DNA of 64,000 bases from BQJU01 sp964015035 (GTDB taxonomy: Bacteria; Bacteroidota; Bacteroidia; Chitinophagales; Saprospiraceae), in contig CAXHCA010000006.1 in NCBI GenBank assembly GCA_964015035.1, forward strand, positions 29,846 to 93,845. The letters run 5' to 3'. How positions within the stretch are numbered: position 1 is the first letter of the stretch; the number at the start of each line of letters is the position of its first letter. The translations under genes and the position numbers were made by a program. The notes under the pieces are model-generated. The model was not told where the DNA came from, did no database searches, and saw only the letters and a program-made list of their open reading frames with translations. Of this stretch, positions 53,386-62,213 are shown piece by piece.

Positions 53386-54477
53386 ATGCCTGGTAAATCC
53401 CTACTCCCGATGCTCCTTGCGCTGTTCCTATTCACCGCAGGTTTTACCCAATCAAAACCCGATGCTAAAGATTTTAATGCTTTTGGCGATGCCAACCTAA
53501 CGGGGAGCGAATGTTTCCGTTTGACCAACGATTATGAATGGTCGGGGGGATCCATTTGGTATAAAAAAGGGATTGACCTCAATGCCCCATTTAGCATGGA
53601 ACTCTCTCTGATGTTGGGCTGCAAAGATGCCGATGGTGCCGATGGCATGGCGTTTGTCTTTCACCCAGAAGCCGTTGCTCAGGGGCATCAAGGGGAAGGG
53701 ATGGGATTTGCGGGACTATATCCGTCCTTGATCGTTGAAATTGACACATGGGAGAACGAACACCTCGGCGATCCCCGACAAGATCATGTCGCTTTATTGA
53801 GAGATGGCTCTCCCAATCATCACTATGGCTTGGCAGGTCCCAATATCATTGCCAATATGGAGGATTGCAAGCAACACAAGGTCAAGATGGATTGGAATCC
53901 AGGCAGTAAACATCTACAACTGAGTATTGACGGGAAAAGGGTATTGAGCTATAATGGCGATATTGTCAAGCGGATATTTTCCAATAATTCCGTGGTTTAT
54001 TTTGGGGTCACTGCTGCCACTGGTCGCTATAGCAACCGCCAGGAAATCTGTTTTGAAAAAATGGAGATTCGCGAAGCCCGTAAGCCTGCTTTTCTGAGCT
54101 CAACGGAGGCGCGTAAATTGATGAAAGGAGAGACACTAATCCTGGAAGATTTACAATTTGATTCCGGTAAAACCGCTCCTCGCCCCGACGGGCTGGTTGA
54201 ACTGGATAAACTGGTCAAATTCCTCAAAGACAATCCCGAAATGGGTGTTGAAATCGGAGCATATACCGATAGCTCCGGCGATGATGGCCGCAATCAAAAT
54301 ATCTCCGACAGAAGAGCCAAAGCCATTGAAGACTATCTAGCCAAAGAAGGCATTTCGCGAAAGCGCATTTATCCACGAGGCTACGGAGAGGAAAGGCCCA
54401 TTGCCTCAAATGCTACTCCCGATGGGCGAATGAAAAATCGACGGATCGAGATTAGGGTATTTCGGATGTTGCCGTAA
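53386..54477 (+). CDS. L-type lectin domain fused to an OmpA-like peptidoglycan-binding domain
   Basis: The 363-residue protein has a signal peptide (LPMLLALFLFTAGFTQ), a beta-sandwich of the L-type lectin kind around residues 30-230 (DADGADGMAFVFHPEAVA, SLIVEIDTWENEHLGDPRQD with the Asp-Thr/Glu metal-site pattern, and KVKMDWNPGSKHLQLSIDG), and a C-terminal OmpA domain (LEDLQFDSGKTAPRPDG, SDRRAKAIEDYLAKEGISR, NRRIEIRVF). The OmpA domain would anchor the lectin to peptidoglycan. Starting at the ATG at 53386 gives a clean signal peptide. The combination is uncommon; see findings. Confidence 0.85.
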   Translation: MPGKSLLPMLLALFLFTAGFTQSKPDAKDFNAFGDANLTGSECFRLTNDYEWSGGSIWYKKGIDLNAPFSMELSLMLGCKDADGADGMAFVFHPEAVAQGHQGEGMGFAGLYPSLIVEIDTWENEHLGDPRQDHVALLRDGSPNHHYGLAGPNIIANMEDCKQHKVKMDWNPGSKHLQLSIDGKRVLSYNGDIVKRIFSNNSVVYFGVTAATGRYSNRQEICFEKMEIREARKPAFLSSTEARKLMKGETLILEDLQFDSGKTAPRPDGLVELDKLVKFLKDNPEMGVEIGAYTDSSGDDGRNQNISDRRAKAIEDYLAKEGISRKRIYPRGYGEERPIASNATPDGRMKNRRIEIRVFRMLP

Positions 54478-54613
54478 CCTGGAAAAAGAGTACACCAAGG
54501 CGGGAAGGGCAAATTGAGGTTTTCCTCCTTGTAAAAAACAACTAGAAGATAACACATGGGGACAAATCGCAACGACCTCCATGCGCGTGGCAAACACTCA
54601 GCAGCGAGGTGTA

Positions 54614-56371
54614 TTAGAAATCCATGCGCTGTCGAGACATATTGATGCGTACGCCACCTCCGATGTATTGCGTATTCAAATCCCGACTGTCATCATCACT
54701 GTCTTCCTTTCGGTAAAAATAATTGAAGTCCAGATAGATATTATGCGCCAATTGGTAACTGACATCCAATCCACCCAAGAGCGTATGGCTGGTAATGCCT
54801 TGTCCAATTTCATTGTTGTAAGTTTGTTCCCGGGTCGTGTTTGGCAATAGAATATTACTGCCCCAATTTTGGTTAGAGCCATCTTCGCCAAAGGTCCCTT
54901 TTATCAAACGAGCATTAATGGTCCAGTTTTTTGTTGGCTGATACCGAACCAGAGCCACCATTTCGCGAAAATTAGCGCCTAATGGATGAGCCAGTGCTTG
55001 CCGGTATTGGGTATAATTAGCAGAACTATCGCCATGTGTATAGGTATAGGGACGTGCCGAATTGTATTCCAATTGTACATCCAGATGATCAATTCCCAAG
55101 GCATCGATATACTTGACACCCGCTTGAATGCCATATTTATTGGCCCACCACCCCTGGTTGTCCACCAGTAGTTCATCAAATTTGAACTCATCCAGCATCA
55201 ATTGGCCGTATAACTGGAAGCGTTTCCAAAGGTTCCATTTGCCTTCCAGGCCAATCAATACATTATCAGGACTACCCAGCCCGTGCTCCACCAGGCGGTA
55301 TAAGATCACCGGATTGAGGTATTGCAATTCAAACTGATTGTTGCGACTAAACATCACCACTTCGAAAAATCCCACCTCCAGATTGGGCAGTACCCGAAAG
55401 CTAAAATGGTGGGCCGCCATATATTTTTTGGGTTGGATCACATCTCCTCCGGATCTCTGTCCATTTGGCGTAAGCTCCGCAAAAATATTCTGGTAGTGAA
55501 AGCGCCACACCTTCCAGTTGAGCTTTAGATAGAGGTAGTTTTGTGCAAAATCAGACAACAAAAGCGACCGATAGCCATTGCCGATAAAATTGCGTCCATA
55601 CCCAAATTGCAGTCCCACGTGCTGGGTGACATTAAAGCCGAGGTAGCCTTGACCATTGAGGTAATCGTATCCCCGGTCAATGTCCAGGATGGTACTTTTG
55701 TAGTTTTTGTGGAGGCCTGCTCCTGGGACAGCTCTGGTCAAGCCAATATAGTCGATGACATAATTGGGAAATCGAGACTGGCTTTCCAGAATATTCATGT
55801 AGAAATAAATGCGATCATCTACCCCACCCCGGACTTCGAGGCCCCGCTGGTTGTTGAAAACCGGCTGGGTATCATCCACGGAATGGGCAATGGCGAAATT
55901 CAGCATAGGGTTTACCCTAATGTGGAAGTGTTTGTCGTTGACATCAAAAAAGTTGGCCGGTGTCTGATAAAAATATTTCAAAATCGGTTTCTTGCTAAAT
56001 TCAAAACGCGGATCGGCCATACTGGCTTGCATTTGGGTCAATCCTCCAGCTGAAGCAGCCCGACGTCCGGCCAGTGTCGTACAATTTACCGCTTGCCCCA
56101 GCCATTCATTATTATCCAGAAAGATATAGCGCAGGTCATTTCGATCTAGCTTGGAAAGATTTTCGGCAGTAGTATCCACCAAGATGGCAAATTGCGTAGC
56201 ATCTCCACGAGTGTACCCCTTGAGCGCGGAGTGGTAGGGGGGTGTTAACCCCGTTTTGATTTCCAAGCGATCCAGAATATGGTAGGATGAGCTGCCGAGC
56301 GGCAAAGCACTTCCCTGACTTAATAAATGACCGGCAACCAGCAACAGCGAAAGGACGTATAGTAGTCTCAT
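54614..56371 (-). CDS. Outer-membrane barrel protein, Wzi/RemB-like
   Basis: The 585-residue protein has a signal peptide (YVLSLLLVAGHLLSQ) and then LPLGSSSYHILDRLEIKTG, followed by long beta-strand stretches containing FGYGRNFIGNGYRSLLLSDF. This pattern resembles Wzi capsule-assembly proteins and the gliding protein RemB. It is convergent with the lectin-OmpA gene. RemB links to gliding motility and T9SS, consistent with other genes here, but the assignment rests on motif memory only. Confidence 0.6.
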   Translation of the reverse strand: MRLLYVLSLLLVAGHLLSQGSALPLGSSSYHILDRLEIKTGLTPPYHSALKGYTRGDATQFAILVDTTAENLSKLDRNDLRYIFLDNNEWLGQAVNCTTLAGRRAASAGGLTQMQASMADPRFEFSKKPILKYFYQTPANFFDVNDKHFHIRVNPMLNFAIAHSVDDTQPVFNNQRGLEVRGGVDDRIYFYMNILESQSRFPNYVIDYIGLTRAVPGAGLHKNYKSTILDIDRGYDYLNGQGYLGFNVTQHVGLQFGYGRNFIGNGYRSLLLSDFAQNYLYLKLNWKVWRFHYQNIFAELTPNGQRSGGDVIQPKKYMAAHHFSFRVLPNLEVGFFEVVMFSRNNQFELQYLNPVILYRLVEHGLGSPDNVLIGLEGKWNLWKRFQLYGQLMLDEFKFDELLVDNQGWWANKYGIQAGVKYIDALGIDHLDVQLEYNSARPYTYTHGDSSANYTQYRQALAHPLGANFREMVALVRYQPTKNWTINARLIKGTFGEDGSNQNWGSNILLPNTTREQTYNNEIGQGITSHTLLGGLDVSYQLAHNIYLDFNYFYRKEDSDDDSRDLNTQYIGGGVRINMSRQRMDF

Positions 56372-56577
56372 GTTTTGGAATTATGGCATAAAGGTAGTGC
56401 TTTACTGGGAATTCTAAAGTGGGCAAGATCATGCAAATATTAGCGCAGCGACGGCACTAAACACTTTGTCGATCCGAAGAAAATTTGGGATATCAATTTT
56501 GTATGGGAATTATTCCTGTTTATTTTGGTTCTTAGTGCTAGAACGCGATTCAAGGTCAACCGAAAAAATCGACAACC

Positions 56578-57207
56578 ATGAGTATCAAAGAAGCCTATGA
56601 TCACTGGTCGGACATTTACGACAGTAACGACAACAAAACCCGCGATCTCGATGGCATTGCCACACGCACTACCTTGGCTCAGTATACTTTTGAAAAAGTA
56701 TTGGAGCTAGGCTGCGGTACCGGAAAAAACACCGTCTGGCTACTGGAAAAAGCCCAAGAAGTTTTGGCACTAGATTTTTCGGAAGGCATGTTGGCGAAAG
56801 CCAAGGCAAAAATTCAATCTCCAAAGGTCATTTTCCAGCAAGCTGATCTCACGATCCCTTGGAACGTTTCTTCCAGCTATGCCGATCTGATCAGTTGCAA
56901 TCTGGTATTGGAACATATTGGCGATTTGAATTTCATTTTCCAGCAGGCGGCAGACAAATTAAGTGCCGGTGGCTACTTTTTCATCTGCGAATTGCACCCC
57001 TTTCGGCAATACACCGGCAGCAAGGCCAAATTTGAAACCGAAAGTGGCATGCAAGAGCTAGACGTTTTTGTACATCAGATTTCTGAATTCACAGATGGAG
57101 CCTTGCAAAACGGCTTTAAAATGGTAGCATTAAAAGAGTGGTTTGACGAAGACAAGCCAGATGGACTTCCCCGGTTGGTTTCGTTTGTTTTTCAAAATCA
57201 AAAATAG
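56578..57207 (+). CDS. Class I SAM-dependent methyltransferase
   Basis: The 209-residue protein has the Rossmann SAM-binding motif VLELGCGTGKNTVWLLE, the acidic post-motif LALDFSEGMLAKAK, and the later VLEHIGDLNFIFQQAADKL. It is a small-molecule-type methyltransferase; the substrate is not predictable. The acetyltransferase gene begins one base after its stop, so the two are probably an operon. Confidence 0.9.
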   Translation: MSIKEAYDHWSDIYDSNDNKTRDLDGIATRTTLAQYTFEKVLELGCGTGKNTVWLLEKAQEVLALDFSEGMLAKAKAKIQSPKVIFQQADLTIPWNVSSSYADLISCNLVLEHIGDLNFIFQQAADKLSAGGYFFICELHPFRQYTGSKAKFETESGMQELDVFVHQISEFTDGALQNGFKMVALKEWFDEDKPDGLPRLVSFVFQNQK

Positions 57208-57208
57208 C

Positions 57209-57655
57209 ATGATGATAGTCATTCAACCCATGATTGAACGGGAGGTTCCCGCTGTTGCTCAACTTGCCTTAAAGTTATGGCCTGATGCCCATTTATCGGA
57301 ATTAGCCGCTGAGATTCTCGCAGCCCTTTCCTCCGGCAAAGACCTGATCTATGTTGCCAAAGCAAATGAATCAATCATTGCCTTTGCGCACGTTGCACTG
57401 CACCTGGAATACGTGGAAGGCACCAGCACTTCACCCGTTGGCTATCTGGAAGGCATTTTTGTGGAGGAAGCTTATCGCAAACAGGGTATTGCCCTACAAC
57501 TGGTTCAACATTGCGAAAGCTGGGCCAAGGGAAAAGGCTGTCAAGAATTTGCCTCTGATGCGGAATTACCCAATGTAGACAGCCAGCGCTTTCACGAAAA
57601 AGTAGGCTTTAAAGAAGTTAATCGAGTGGTATGTTATGTAAAGGAGCTGGCTTGA
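57209..57655 (+). CDS. GNAT acetyltransferase, AAC(6')-I-like
   Basis: The 148-residue protein has the GNAT fold, with the acetyl-CoA loop VEEAYRKQGIALQLVQH. The segments YVEGTSTSPVGYLEGIFV, EFASDAELPN and RFHEKVGFKEVNRVVCYVK are characteristic of aminoglycoside 6'-N-acetyltransferases of the AAC(6')-I type. The ATG at 57209 is preferred to longer starts overlapping the methyltransferase gene. Whether it modifies aminoglycosides or another amine cannot be read from sequence. Confidence 0.8.
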   Translation: MMIVIQPMIEREVPAVAQLALKLWPDAHLSELAAEILAALSSGKDLIYVAKANESIIAFAHVALHLEYVEGTSTSPVGYLEGIFVEEAYRKQGIALQLVQHCESWAKGKGCQEFASDAELPNVDSQRFHEKVGFKEVNRVVCYVKELA

Positions 57656-57691
57656 CGACGTGTCTGGAAATCTATTTTTGGCACAAGCGCT

Positions 57692-58252
57692 TCATCCAAG
57701 GTAGGTTGCAATATCATAAAAGTCGGGCATTTCGGTGACATAAATACCGCTATTGGCATCGTACATCTGCCCGGTATTATCGCTGTAAAAATCTGCCATG
57801 TTCCCGATAAAAGCCCCATCTACATCATACACTTCGCCACTTTCCAACCAAATTCCTCCGGCACTTGCATCATCCGAGATCTTGTCAGGACACCATGGTC
57901 CCATTTCGTGGTCTGTAGGAGCACTATTGGTAACGATCTGATAGCAATTGGTTTCAGTTCCATCAGAAAGCGTACAAGCCACTGCGGTGATGGTTATATC
58001 TGTATTCGCTGCTGTGAAATAAGAAGCGTCAACCGCCAAGACTGTACTCGAATCATTGGTATCCGGGTTATCGGCGACATATCCTTCGGGTTGTTCACCG
58101 GCACTTTGACTGACATCTGGATTTCCCAAACCATCACCATCGGCATTTTCATACCAGGTCAATTCGGTACAAGGCATATCACCTTCGTCACAAGAAGAAA
58201 AGAGAGGAAAGTCCAAAAAGGATTGCCAAAAGGGAAAACCTGATTTAGTCAT
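57692..58252 (-). CDS. YHYH-type secreted protein, C-terminally truncated
   Basis: The 186-residue product contains a stretch typical of YHYH-domain proteins: SAPTDHEMGPWCPDKISDD, then GGIWLESGEVYDVDGAFIGN and FYSDNTGQMYD. In that family the chain continues with a Cys-rich part and the YHYH motif, but here it stops at ATYLG after a TGA, only 37 bases before the convergent acetyltransferase gene, so the C-terminal half is missing. It may be a pseudogene or a shortened form. It lies 34 bases downstream of the Spy-like gene and is probably the last gene of the ECF sigma operon. Confidence 0.6.
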   Translation of the reverse strand: MTKSGFPFWQSFLDFPLFSSCDEGDMPCTELTWYENADGDGLGNPDVSQSAGEQPEGYVADNPDTNDSSTVLAVDASYFTAANTDITITAVACTLSDGTETNCYQIVTNSAPTDHEMGPWCPDKISDDASAGGIWLESGEVYDVDGAFIGNMADFYSDNTGQMYDANSGIYVTEMPDFYDIATYLG

Positions 58253-58286
58253 TTTAAAAATTTTAAATTTCCCTTTAGACTACCCA

Positions 58287-58769
58287 CTAATCTAAATCCT
58301 TCGGAGGAGGTGAATTTTTTTTCTGCCCCAATAGGAGTTCGTTAATAAACTTCCCCATAAGCTGCTCAAAATAAGGCAATTGACTAGCATCCAACATTGA
58401 TTTTAGATCTTGAAAATGTTGGTAAGTCACTTCTATTTTTTCTCGTTCCAATTGTTGAAATTGGCTCAAAATAGTGTCCTCGTTAATGATTTTAGAAGGG
58501 TCGGAAAGGCTCTCAAAATAAGGGGGAAGCAATGTTCGCTGTTGCTCATTGATTAAGTTCATTTTCTGATTGTGCTCCTTGGCTAATCTTCTAAAAGTAG
58601 ATACCTGCTGGTCGTTTAAATCGAGTATTTTGATTACCTCCAACTGAAAATCATTAGGGGCAGGGTGATGAGGAGGCCGCGGTTTTGTCAGCAAAAAGAA
58701 ACCTAAAACAGCTATATTCAAAAACAGCAAGGCCCAAGTCGCATATTTGTAAAATTTAAGCTGGCTCAT
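58287..58769 (-). CDS. Spy/CpxP/CnrX-like periplasmic helical protein
   Basis: The 160-residue protein has one N-terminal membrane segment (YATWALLFLNIAVLGFFLLT) and a helical periplasmic domain with the pattern IKILDLNDQQVSTFRRLAKE and FQQLEREKIEVTYQHFQDLK. Such proteins sense metal or misfolding stress and work with extracytoplasmic sigma factors. Its start overlaps the stop of the upstream anti-sigma-like gene by one base (TAATG). Confidence 0.75.
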   Translation of the reverse strand: MSQLKFYKYATWALLFLNIAVLGFFLLTKPRPPHHPAPNDFQLEVIKILDLNDQQVSTFRRLAKEHNQKMNLINEQQRTLLPPYFESLSDPSKIINEDTILSQFQQLEREKIEVTYQHFQDLKSMLDASQLPYFEQLMGKFINELLLGQKKNSPPPKDLD

Positions 58770-59068
58770 TATTCATAAATTTGGTACGTAGTAATTAGCG
58801 CCTGACCATAAGAGTCCGCTACCGCAGTGTTTTCATAGGAGACTTTATCAAGCTGCTTATAATGCAACAATGTCGTTGTATTCAGGAAAAGGACCAAAAC
58901 GGCGGCTGCCGCAGCGTATCGCCATTGGGCCATAGAAACAACCTTGGCCTTTGGGAAGGAAATTTGATCTTCAATTTTTGCAAATAATTCAGGCCCTGGC
59001 TTCGCCCGCTGACTGCCTTTCATACTTTGAAACACCTCTTCCATCCATTTTTCTTTTTCGTCATTCAT
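58769..59068 (-). CDS. Small membrane protein, putative anti-sigma factor
   Basis: The 99-residue protein has a cytoplasmic acidic/basic N-terminus (NDEKEKWMEEVFQSMKGSQ) and one transmembrane helix (WRYAAAAAVLVLFLNTTTLL). Its place directly after an ECF sigma gene, with 22 bases between, and its size fit a membrane anti-sigma factor, but no recognised anti-sigma domain (zinc-binding Cys/His) is visible. Confidence 0.6.
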   Translation of the reverse strand: MNDEKEKWMEEVFQSMKGSQRAKPGPELFAKIEDQISFPKAKVVSMAQWRYAAAAAVLVLFLNTTTLLHYKQLDKVSYENTAVADSYGQALITTYQIYE

Positions 59069-59090
59069 TCTGTTTTTTTTATTTAGACAA

Positions 59091-59654
59091 TTAATTTTTC
59101 GATTTCCTTCGGTGTGGGTATAAATTTTCCAGTTCGGAACGCATGTTTTTTTTAGCCCGCTGCAACAAGGACTCTACCGCTTTCAATGAAACTTCCATAA
59201 TATCGGCTACTTCCTGACGAGGCAAGTCTTCGATATAGCTTAATATAAATGCCGTTTTTTGATTATTCGGAAGGCAATCCATCGCTTTGTAAAGTGCCGC
59301 TGCATTTTCTCTGTTTTCCATTAAAACGCCAGGGTGTTCAAAATCGATGGATTGGGAGGTAGTGAATGTGTTTTTTAGGAAGGTAAACCTGTTTTTTTTC
59401 TTCAAATAATTGAGGGAAGTATTGACCGCAATGCGATAGATCCATGTATTCAGAGAGGATTCCCCCTTAAATGTTGCTGCACTTTTGTAGATTTTCACAA
59501 AAACATCTTGCGTAATTTCTTCTGCATCTTCTTTGTTTTTGGTGTAGCTCAATCCGGTATTGTACACTTTTTCTGAAAAGCGTTCATAAAGCATCGAAAA
59601 AGAATTCTTATCTCCCTTGGCAATAGCTTGTATGATTTCGCTTTCGTTATTCAA
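59091..59654 (-). CDS. ECF-type RNA polymerase sigma factor
   Basis: The 187-residue protein has sigma region 2 (FSMLYERFSEKVYNTGLSYT, EITQDVFVKIYKSA) and region 4 (QEVADIMEVSLKAVESLLQR). The only start that keeps region 2 intact is a TTG at 59652-59654, since an in-frame stop follows a few codons upstream; an alternative initiation codon is therefore likely. It heads an operon with an anti-sigma-like protein, a Spy-like protein and a YHYH protein, an arrangement suited to sensing envelope stress. Confidence 0.92.
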   Translation of the reverse strand: MNNESEIIQAIAKGDKNSFSMLYERFSEKVYNTGLSYTKNKEDAEEITQDVFVKIYKSAATFKGESSLNTWIYRIAVNTSLNYLKKKNRFTFLKNTFTTSQSIDFEHPGVLMENRENAAALYKAMDCLPNNQKTAFILSYIEDLPRQEVADIMEVSLKAVESLLQRAKKNMRSELENLYPHRRKSKN

Positions 59655-59694
59655 TGACTTTAACTTTTTATGTATCTATCTAGATTGTTGCTAC

Positions 59695-59836
59695 GAGCAT
59701 GTTTGAAGGTCAACCTTTGGGCTGCAAATTTCAGCTTTTGGAACCTCTTTTCGGCTACTTTTTCGTTCGTCTCTGCTGAGCCTCGTGAGCACCCAAAACC
59801 TGCAATTTTCGCTGCTAACGCACCATCTCCAAATTT
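59695..59836 (-). repeat. TIR repeat family, copy 5 (reverse orientation, internal deletion)
   Basis: Read on the minus strand this copy follows the 47-kb copy (GCGAAAATTGCAGGTTTTGG, GTGCTCACGAGGCTC, GAAAAGAGGTTCCAAAAGC) but lacks the segment with the palindrome and has a different right end, GCAGCCCAAAGGTTGACCTTC. Its outer end on the plus strand is GAGCATGTTTGAAGGT; the other end has decayed (ATCTCCAAATTTAG). The open frame across it on the minus strand is repeat-derived. Confidence 0.7.
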
Positions 59837-59879
59837 AGTTTTTGTCAAAGTTTCTATGGCTATGGCTGCGCTTTTATTT

Positions 59880-60347
59880 TCAGTCCCATATTTTTGGGCG
59901 GGCAACTTTCATTGCTCTCAAATAGGATAAAAATTGTCCGGCGTGAACGGATTCGTGATATGCAATTCGCAATAAATATTTCCCGAGCAGTTTCTTTTCC
60001 CCGTTTCCGGGATGAATGATTTTAGTTTGGCTTAGTTCCTCTTCTGAAAACTGCCGGATACTTGTCAAGAATTGCATGCGATAGGGCTCGGCAAATTCAA
60101 GCTCATCTTTTACATTCGTGAATGGTCTATTTTCCCAAGGTGTTTTATAATTTGTCATATCGCCTTGATTAATAATGATATTCCATCCATAGTCCGCCTC
60201 CAATACGTGGCGAATCATTTGCAGGGCTGTCATCGCATTTTCATCGGGTTTCCAATCGTAATGGCTTTCCGGCAGTCCTGACCATAGCATAATACTTCTT
60301 CTCCTTGTTTCTTCAAAATTTAGAATAATAAGTTCCTTTAGAGTCAT
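59880..60347 (-). CDS. DinB-family protein
   Basis: DinB-like proteins are four-helix bundles with three conserved His that bind a metal and are often thiol-dependent transferases. This 155-residue protein shows MTALQMIRHVLEADYGWN with the first His and YHESVHAGQFLSYLRAMK with the second and third. The function is unknown. It lies 46 bases downstream of the SulP transporter gene on the same strand. Confidence 0.85.
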   Translation of the reverse strand: MTLKELIILNFEETRRRSIMLWSGLPESHYDWKPDENAMTALQMIRHVLEADYGWNIIINQGDMTNYKTPWENRPFTNVKDELEFAEPYRMQFLTSIRQFSEEELSQTKIIHPGNGEKKLLGKYLLRIAYHESVHAGQFLSYLRAMKVARPKIWD

Positions 60348-60393
60348 TTCCTGATTATTTCAGCATGTTGATTTACAATGGGCCATGTGCTCA

Positions 60394-62130
60394 CTAATTC
60401 TTCTCCTCATTGTGTTGCAACGCATCCGGATTGCCGCCGGCGCTATCCTTGTTCTCCCGTTGTTCATACCCTTGCACCGCGTCGTGAATGTACATAAACT
60501 GATGGTCGCAGCCAATCTTTTCGGCGAGGCCGGTCTTGAAGAATAGGTCCCGCACCGGACCAATGACACCGGAGACATAAAACAAAATCCCTTCTTTGTG
60601 CAAGTAATCGATCACCTCTTCCAACAGATGTATTCCGCTACTGTCTACATCCAGGATACTCGAAGCATCTAGGATTAATAGTTTGACCTTGCCGCGCCTT
60701 TGTTTGATCAACTCTTCAATGCTTTCGCGAAAATACCCCGCATTGCCAAAATACAACTGAGCGTCGAAGCGAAGGATCAATACCTCATCGCCGTGTAGCG
60801 CTTCGGGATACCGCTTAATATTCCGGTAATAGCGGGTATTGGGTAGTTGGCCCAAGATAGCAAAGTGAGGCTTGGAGGTCCGGTAAATCATTAAGGCCAA
60901 GGAGAATACGATGCCAGCCAATACCCCAGACTGAATACCCACCAATAGCGTAATCAGAAAGGTCACCATCATGGTCCAAAAGTCGCGACGGTGGTATCGC
61001 CACAGCTCTTTGGCGCCTTCAAAATCGATGAGTTTGAGCACTGCTGTCAAAATAATGGCCGCCAAAATGGCCTTGGGGACATAATAAAAGACTGGCGTAA
61101 AAAATAGTAAGATGACGGCAATCAAAAGGGCACTTACGATGGACGAAACACCTGTTTTTGCTCCTGCATCATCATTAATTGCAGAACGTACAAAACTACC
61201 GGTGGTGGGATAAGATTGAAAAAAACCACCACCTAACTTCGCAAATCCTAAAGCGATCAATTCCTGATCAGGATTGACTCGGTAACTTTTGTGGCGTGCT
61301 TCCAAAGTACGGGCAATAGCGAGTGACTCAATAAAACTAATCAGACTGATGGTCAAAGCCAGCGGGATGAGGTCCATCACTTCACTCATCGAAGCTTTGG
61401 GGATTTCAAATTTGGGCAATCCCGCAGGAACCACCCCCACGATTTGCACACCAAAATCGACGAGATGAAATCCGTATACCGCAAAGACACCCAATACCAC
61501 CGCAAGTAAAGCCCCAGGAATAGCTTTATTGATTTTCTTCAAAATAAGGATAAAAGCAATACCCAAAATGCCAATGAGGAGTGAAATGAGGTTGGTATCC
61601 TGAATATTTCCTGCCGCGCTAATGATGATTTCGTAAATCTTATTACTCCGTGGAATCTCAATACCCAGCAGGTTTTTTAATTGGCTAAAGCCAATGATAA
61701 ATGCCGCTGCAGAAGTAAAACCGGCGATGACCGGATGGGAAAGAAAATTAACCAGAAAACCCAATTTGAATACGCCAAGTAAAATTTGTACAACGCCCGC
61801 CAATAGCCCGGTGATAATCGCCAGACGCACAAAGGTATTACTCCCGGGATCGGCAAAATGAGAAATGCCGGTCAATACCAATAATGAAACAATGGCCACC
61901 GGCCCCACCGACAACTGCCGGGAAGTGCCAAAGAAAGTGTACAGCAAAAGCGGAACTACCGCAGCATAAAGGCCATAGATAGGTGGTAATCCGGCCAACA
62001 GACCGTAGGCCATTCCCTGGGGAACAAGCATCACCGCGACGGTGATACCCGCCAAAAGATCCGTTTTAAAATATTGCTTATTGTAGCGTGGCAGCCATTC
62101 CAGAATTGGTATATATCGGCTAATCTTCAT
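60394..62130 (-). CDS. SulP-family anion transporter with STAS domain
   Basis: The 578-residue protein has about twelve hydrophobic segments with the SulP pattern (TDLLAGITVAVMLVPQGMAY, LSVGPVAIVSLLVLTG, FARLEGG-like SFIESLAIARTLE) and a C-terminal STAS domain (LILDASSILDVDSSGIHLL, the anti-sigma-antagonist fold). SulP proteins transport sulfate, bicarbonate or other anions. The metallo-beta-lactamase/rhodanese gene lies just upstream on the same strand, so sulfur-oxyanion transport is plausible but unproven. Confidence 0.92.
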   Translation of the reverse strand: MKISRYIPILEWLPRYNKQYFKTDLLAGITVAVMLVPQGMAYGLLAGLPPIYGLYAAVVPLLLYTFFGTSRQLSVGPVAIVSLLVLTGISHFADPGSNTFVRLAIITGLLAGVVQILLGVFKLGFLVNFLSHPVIAGFTSAAAFIIGFSQLKNLLGIEIPRSNKIYEIIISAAGNIQDTNLISLLIGILGIAFILILKKINKAIPGALLAVVLGVFAVYGFHLVDFGVQIVGVVPAGLPKFEIPKASMSEVMDLIPLALTISLISFIESLAIARTLEARHKSYRVNPDQELIALGFAKLGGGFFQSYPTTGSFVRSAINDDAGAKTGVSSIVSALLIAVILLFFTPVFYYVPKAILAAIILTAVLKLIDFEGAKELWRYHRRDFWTMMVTFLITLLVGIQSGVLAGIVFSLALMIYRTSKPHFAILGQLPNTRYYRNIKRYPEALHGDEVLILRFDAQLYFGNAGYFRESIEELIKQRRGKVKLLILDASSILDVDSSGIHLLEEVIDYLHKEGILFYVSGVIGPVRDLFFKTGLAEKIGCDHQFMYIHDAVQGYEQRENKDSAGGNPDALQHNEEKN

Positions 62131-62213
62131 GTAGCAAGTTTCCTTCTAAAAAAAAGGCAAAGTAAGGAATAAGTCAAACAAACACCAAACTCAACCGCTT
62201 TCCCCAAATAACA

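Noticed and set aside
57209..57655. Claim of aminoglycoside resistance
   Set aside because: Sequence resemblance to AAC(6') is clear, but substrate cannot be inferred, so only the family is annotated.
59660..59905. Minus-strand open frame of 81 codons
   Set aside because: Its body is the 59-kb repeat copy and its end overlaps the DinB gene; no independent coding evidence.
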